Below, one piece after another: positions 60,547 to 64,000 of a stretch of 64,000 nucleotides of DNA. This stretch comes from Pseudoduganella namucuonensis. Its GTDB lineage: Bacteria > Pseudomonadota > Gammaproteobacteria > Burkholderiales > Burkholderiaceae_D. The stretch is from contig NZ_FPBO01000012.1 in NCBI RefSeq assembly GCF_900116645.1, positions 124,001 through 188,000 on the forward strand, given 5' to 3'. Numbering within the stretch: position 1 is the stretch's first letter; the number at the start of each line of letters is the position of its first letter. The notes below the pieces were generated by a model. It had not been told where the DNA came from. It did not search any database and saw nothing but the letters and a program-made list of their open reading frames with translations. The translations under genes were made by a program, and so were the position numbers.

Positions 60547-63426
60547 ATGAAGCCATATCTCGTCAGCATCGACCTGGGCACCACCAACACGGTGCTGGCC
60601 TGGTCCGAACCCGGTTCGGAAGAGGTGCGCTTGTTCGACATCGAGCAACTGGTGGCGCCGGGCGAGATCGGCGCCGCTCCCCTGCTGCCGTCGCTGCGCT
60701 ACCATCCCGCCGACGGCGAGCTGGCGGCCGGCGAACTGCAGCTGCCTTGGCGGCGGGACGACGTGGCGGGCGTGGCCCAGGTGGCCGTGGGTCGCCTGGC
60801 GCGCAAACTGGGCGCGCAGGTGCCGGGGCGGCTGGTCTCCAGCGCCAAGAGCTGGCTGTCGCACCCCAACGTGGACCGGATGGCGGCCATCCTGCCGTGG
60901 GGCGCCGAGGCCGACGTGGCCAAGGTGTCGCCGGTGGCGGCCAGCGCCTCCTACCTGGCGCACGTGCGGGCGGCGTGGAACGCGCGCTTCCCCGGGCATC
61001 CGCTGGAAAAGCAGCAACTGGTGCTGACCATACCCGCGTCCTTCGACGAGGGCGCGCGCGCGCTGACGCTGGAGGCGGCGCGCATGGCGGGCCTGCCCGC
61101 GCTGCGGCTGCTGGAGGAGCCGCAGGCGGCCTTCTACGACTGGCTGTACCGCCACCGCGCCACGCTGGCCGCGGAGCTGGCCGGGTCGCGCCTGGTGCTG
61201 GTGTGCGACGTGGGCGGCGGCACCACGGACTTCAGCCTGATCAAGGTCGAGTTGCGCGACGGGGAGCCTCTGCTCACGCGCATCGGCGTGGGCAACCACC
61301 TGATACTGGGCGGCGACAATATGGACCTGGCGCTGGCGCGCCTGGTGGAGACCCGCCTCGCCGGCGGCGACCCGCTGGCGGCCAGGCTGTCGGCGGCCCG
61401 CATGGCGCAGCTGACCGAACGCTGCCGCGCGGCCAAGGAGCAGTTGCTGGCGGCGGACGCGCCGGACAAGGTGCCGGTGACGCTGCTGGGCGGCGGTTCG
61501 AAGCTGATCGGCGGCACGCGCACCGTGGAGCTGGCGCGCGACGAGGTCGAATGCATGGTGGTGGACGGCTTCTTCCCCATGGGCGCGGCCGACCAGCAAG
61601 CCACCAGGACGCGCGGCGGCATCGTCGAATTCGGCCTGCCCTACGCCAGCGACGCGGCCATCACGCGCCACCTGGCCAGCTTCCTGCACCAGCACGCGGC
61701 GGCCGCGCGCGAGGCGCTGGGCCAACCGGACGCCGGCGCCGCCGGCCTGCCCATGCCGGACACCTTGCTGCTCAACGGCGGCGTGTTCCGCGCCGACGCG
61801 CTGGCCAAACGCCTGGCCGCCACGCTGGCGGCGTGGCGCGGCGCGCCGCTGCGCGTGCTGCACAACGAGAATCCGGACGTGGCGGTGGCGCGCGGCGGCG
61901 TCGCCTACGCGCTCGGCAAGCAGGGCCGGGCGCCGTCGATCGGCGGCGGCTCTCCGCGCTCCTACTTCCTGCTGCTGGACTCCGAGCGCGCCGAGGCGGG
62001 CCACGCCGACCACGCCCCCCACGCCACCCGCCGCGCCGTCTGCGTGCTGCCGCGCGGCGTCGAGACCGGCGCCGAGATCCGCCTGGCCGGCCGCAGCTTC
62101 GCGCTGCGCCTGGGACGCCCCGTGCGCTTCCACCTGGTGTCCTCCAACGCGGACGCCGGCCCCGTTCCGCGTCCCGGCGACCTGGTGGACCTCGACCCGT
62201 CCGGCTTCGTGCGCCTGCCCCCCATCGCCACCGTGCTGCGGGACAGCGGCGACGCCGGCGCGCGCAAGGAGATCCCGGTGGAGCTGGCGGCCTCGCTGAG
62301 CGAGGTGGGCACGCTGGAAATGCACTGCATCGCCACCGACGTCAAAACGGGCAACGGCAAGCCCCAACGCTGGCGGCTCGAATTCCAGCTGCGCAGCGAC
62401 GGCGCCCCGGCCCAGGCGGGGGACGCGGCCGAGGAGCTGGCCCTGCCGCCGCGCTACAAGGACGCGCTGGAAAAGCTGGACCGCATCTTCGGCTCGCGCG
62501 CGCAGCAGGTGGAAACCAAGGAGGTGCGCCAGTTGGCGCGCCAGCTGGAACACCTGCTGGGCGCGCGCGAGACCTGGCCGACGCCGCTGCTGCGCCACCT
62601 GTTCGACGCGCTGCTGCAGCGCGCCAAGGGCCGCCGCCGCTCGGCCGAGCATGAACGGGCCTGGCTGAACCTGGCGGGCTACTGTCTGCGCCCCGGCTTC
62701 GGCCACCCGCTGGACGAATGGCGCGTCGAGCAGATCTGGGCCATGTTCGCGGCCGGCCTGCAGCACCACAAGGACAGCCAGGCCTGCTCGGAATGGTGGA
62801 CCCTGTGGCGCCGCGTCGCCGGTGGTCTGGGCGTGGACGAGCAACTGCGCCTGCTGGACGATTTCGCCTTCAACCTGCAGGCCGACGAGCAGGAACGGGG
62901 CCGCCGTCCCGTCACGCTGGTGAACGGCAGCGAGGAGGACATGCTGCGAATCGGCGCCTCGCTGGAGCGCATCCCCGCCGCGTACAAGGCCGAAATTGGC
63001 GCCTGGCTGCTGGAACAGCTGCTCAAGGCGGGCGGAGACAAGGCAGGCGGAGACAAGGCGGAGGCGACGCAGGGCCGCTACCTGTGGGCGCTGAGCCGCG
63101 TGGGCGCGCGCCAACCCTTCCATGGCAGCGCGCACGACGTGGCGCCGGTGGAGGCGGTGGAGGCGTGGCTGGCGGCCATCCTCGGCATGGACTGGAAGAA
63201 GGTGGAGCCGGCCGGATTCGCCGCCGCGCACCTGGCGCGCATGACGGGCGACCGCCAGCGCGACATCAATCCCGAACTGCGCGCGCAGGTGCTGCAGCGG
63301 CTGGAGGCCGCGCGCGCGCCGGCGGCGTGGGGCGCGATGGTGGCCGAGGTGGTGGAGCTGGACCAGGCGGTCGAGAAGCGCATGCTGGGCGAATCGCTGC
63401 CGCCGGGCTTGAAGCTGATCAGCTAA
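60547..63426 (+). CDS. Atypical Hsp70-family protein with DUF3731 C-terminus (second)
   Basis: A 959-residue protein. The N-terminal ATPase (about 1-430) has SIDLGTTNTVLAWSE, VCDVGGGTTDFSLIKVE, LLEEPQAAFYDW and LLNGGVFRADALA; it is clearly paralogous to the preceding gene. A beta domain follows (about 470-620). The last 330 residues are helical and match the DUF3731 pattern (ERAWLNLAGYCLRPGFGHPLDEWRVEQ), about twice the length of a normal Hsp70 substrate part. It starts 13 bases after the first Hsp70. DUF2760, Hsp70 and Hsp70-DUF3731 probably act as one machine whose client is unknown. Confidence 0.88.
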   Translation: MKPYLVSIDLGTTNTVLAWSEPGSEEVRLFDIEQLVAPGEIGAAPLLPSLRYHPADGELAAGELQLPWRRDDVAGVAQVAVGRLARKLGAQVPGRLVSSAKSWLSHPNVDRMAAILPWGAEADVAKVSPVAASASYLAHVRAAWNARFPGHPLEKQQLVLTIPASFDEGARALTLEAARMAGLPALRLLEEPQAAFYDWLYRHRATLAAELAGSRLVLVCDVGGGTTDFSLIKVELRDGEPLLTRIGVGNHLILGGDNMDLALARLVETRLAGGDPLAARLSAARMAQLTERCRAAKEQLLAADAPDKVPVTLLGGGSKLIGGTRTVELARDEVECMVVDGFFPMGAADQQATRTRGGIVEFGLPYASDAAITRHLASFLHQHAAAAREALGQPDAGAAGLPMPDTLLLNGGVFRADALAKRLAATLAAWRGAPLRVLHNENPDVAVARGGVAYALGKQGRAPSIGGGSPRSYFLLLDSERAEAGHADHAPHATRRAVCVLPRGVETGAEIRLAGRSFALRLGRPVRFHLVSSNADAGPVPRPGDLVDLDPSGFVRLPPIATVLRDSGDAGARKEIPVELAASLSEVGTLEMHCIATDVKTGNGKPQRWRLEFQLRSDGAPAQAGDAAEELALPPRYKDALEKLDRIFGSRAQQVETKEVRQLARQLEHLLGARETWPTPLLRHLFDALLQRAKGRRRSAEHERAWLNLAGYCLRPGFGHPLDEWRVEQIWAMFAAGLQHHKDSQACSEWWTLWRRVAGGLGVDEQLRLLDDFAFNLQADEQERGRRPVTLVNGSEEDMLRIGASLERIPAAYKAEIGAWLLEQLLKAGGDKAGGDKAEATQGRYLWALSRVGARQPFHGSAHDVAPVEAVEAWLAAILGMDWKKVEPAGFAAAHLARMTGDRQRDINPELRAQVLQRLEAARAPAAWGAMVAEVVELDQAVEKRMLGESLPPGLKLIS

Positions 63427-63443
63427 AACCCGCCCCCAAGGCC

Positions 63444-63470
63444 GGGGACAGACCCGCGGGGTCTGTCCCC
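63444..63470. repeat. GGGGACAG-family palindromic repeat, short copy
   Basis: GGGGACAGACCC, three-base centre, GGGTCTGTCCCC: a perfect palindrome. It is the same length as the copy at 30844-30870 but with A/T swapped at the fifth position of both arms, so pairing is kept. Located between convergent genes. Confidence 0.9.
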
Positions 63471-63474
63471 AGGG

Positions 63475-64000
63475 TCACGCCGCGGGTTTACACCTCTGCA
63501 TCAATTGCCCCACGAAGCCATCGAAGGCCGCGATCAGCGGCCCGTATTTGTCGCCATCCCCCTCCAGCTGCGCCAGCGCGTACGCGGTGGCCTCCAGCGT
63601 CGACAGTTGGTCCGGCGCGTGCGCCTTGCGGATCAGGTAGTGGGAGGCCGGCACGTCGCGCAGCGGCAAGCGGGGCAGGCGCCGCAGCGCGGGGTTCAGG
63701 TGGAGCATCTTGCGGCTCTTGCGCCAGGTCGCGTCCAGCGCCACCAGCAGCAGGCCGGCCGGGTCCGCGGTCCAGGCGGGATCGAACGGCGGCGGCGCGG
63801 CGCCCGGCGTGGCGTCGCCCGGCGTCTCGGGATACAGCAGCACCGCGCGGCGCGGCCCCGCCAGCAGCGCGTCCAGCCGCTCCGCGTCGAACGCCTCCCC
63901 CACTTCCAGGCGGCTGCCCGGCAGGCACAGATGCAGCAGGCGCGCGCTGTTCTTGGCGTTCGCCACCTCCATCGGGTGTTGCAGGATCAGCACGCCGGCG
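63475..64000 (-). CDS. DTW-domain protein (tRNA acp-transferase family), 5' end missing
   Basis: The frame runs off the window; the visible part is 174 residues. It starts in the conserved VLILQHPMEVANAKNSARLL and contains the DxTW signature as DATWRKSRKM, then the HYLIRKAHAPDQLSTLEA block. The zinc-binding N-terminal cysteines expected of the family would lie beyond base 64000. DTW proteins such as E. coli TapT add a 3-amino-3-carboxypropyl group to tRNA uridine; this is the likely role. Confidence 0.88.
   Translation of the reverse strand, partial: AGVLILQHPMEVANAKNSARLLHLCLPGSRLEVGEAFDAERLDALLAGPRRAVLLYPETPGDATPGAAPPPFDPAWTADPAGLLLVALDATWRKSRKMLHLNPALRRLPRLPLRDVPASHYLIRKAHAPDQLSTLEATAYALAQLEGDGDKYGPLIAAFDGFVGQLMQRCKPAA

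Overview
The window looks like chromosome of a high-GC betaproteobacterium, most likely Burkholderiales, family Oxalobacteraceae (Massilia/Duganella/Telluria group). This is inferred from the high GC, the clusters ilvI-ilvH-ilvC, pssA-leuA, iscR-S-U-A-hscBA-fdx-iscX and sigma/DUF3619/DUF3106/RDD, the many chemotaxis and cyclic-di-GMP proteins, and dispersed GGGG(T/A)CAG palindromes. No species can be assigned from sequence alone. No rRNA, tRNA, CRISPR array, insertion sequence or prophage was seen.

Layout. 1-4.7 kb: tail of a hybrid histidine kinase, a DUF418 membrane protein, a cytochrome c/beta-propeller dehydrogenase, then a higBA toxin-antitoxin pair running into a small cytochrome c gene. 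4.9-9.5 kb: a C4-dicarboxylate-type transporter with its two-component system (dctA-dctB-dctD order) and a sigma-54 promoter before dctA. 9.6-12.4 kb: pnp and rpsO with terminators, leader structure and promoter. 12.4-25.3 kb: a small lipoprotein, then leuA and pssA separated from ilvC-ilvH-ilvI by four accessory genes (SIMPL protein, EAL phosphodiesterase, acyl-CoA-dehydrogenase-like flavoprotein, chemoreceptor). 25.8-28.3 kb: a sigma factor operon with DUF3619, DUF3106 and RDD proteins. 28.35-29.0 kb: a lower-GC orphan gene carrying a zinc-deaminase signature. 29-38.4 kb: pseudouridine synthase, threonine aldolase, then the complete isc operon with an IscR site on the iscR promoter, and a degenerate uracil-DNA-glycosylase-like gene. 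38.5-44.4 kb: argO/argP pair, a giant hybrid kinase with two kinase cores, and a cysteine-rich small protein. 44.7-50.9 kb: a MacA-like adaptor, ABC ATPase and two FtsX-type permeases, then a periplasmic-sensor diguanylate cyclase. 51-55.4 kb: maiA/fahA-type aromatic degradation with a LysR regulator, a ChaC-like cyclotransferase, and a radical SAM gene under a LexA box. 55.6-63.4 kb: a chemoreceptor with duplicated HAMP-like units, then a DUF2760-Hsp70-Hsp70 operon. The window ends inside a DTW-domain gene.

Strongest leads: the orphan deaminase-fold gene at 28351-29010, the Hsp70 pair with DUF2760 (58048-63426), the rpsO leader (promoter palindrome plus immediate terminator), the SOS-controlled radical SAM gene, and a family of seven intergenic palindromes whose variants keep base pairing.
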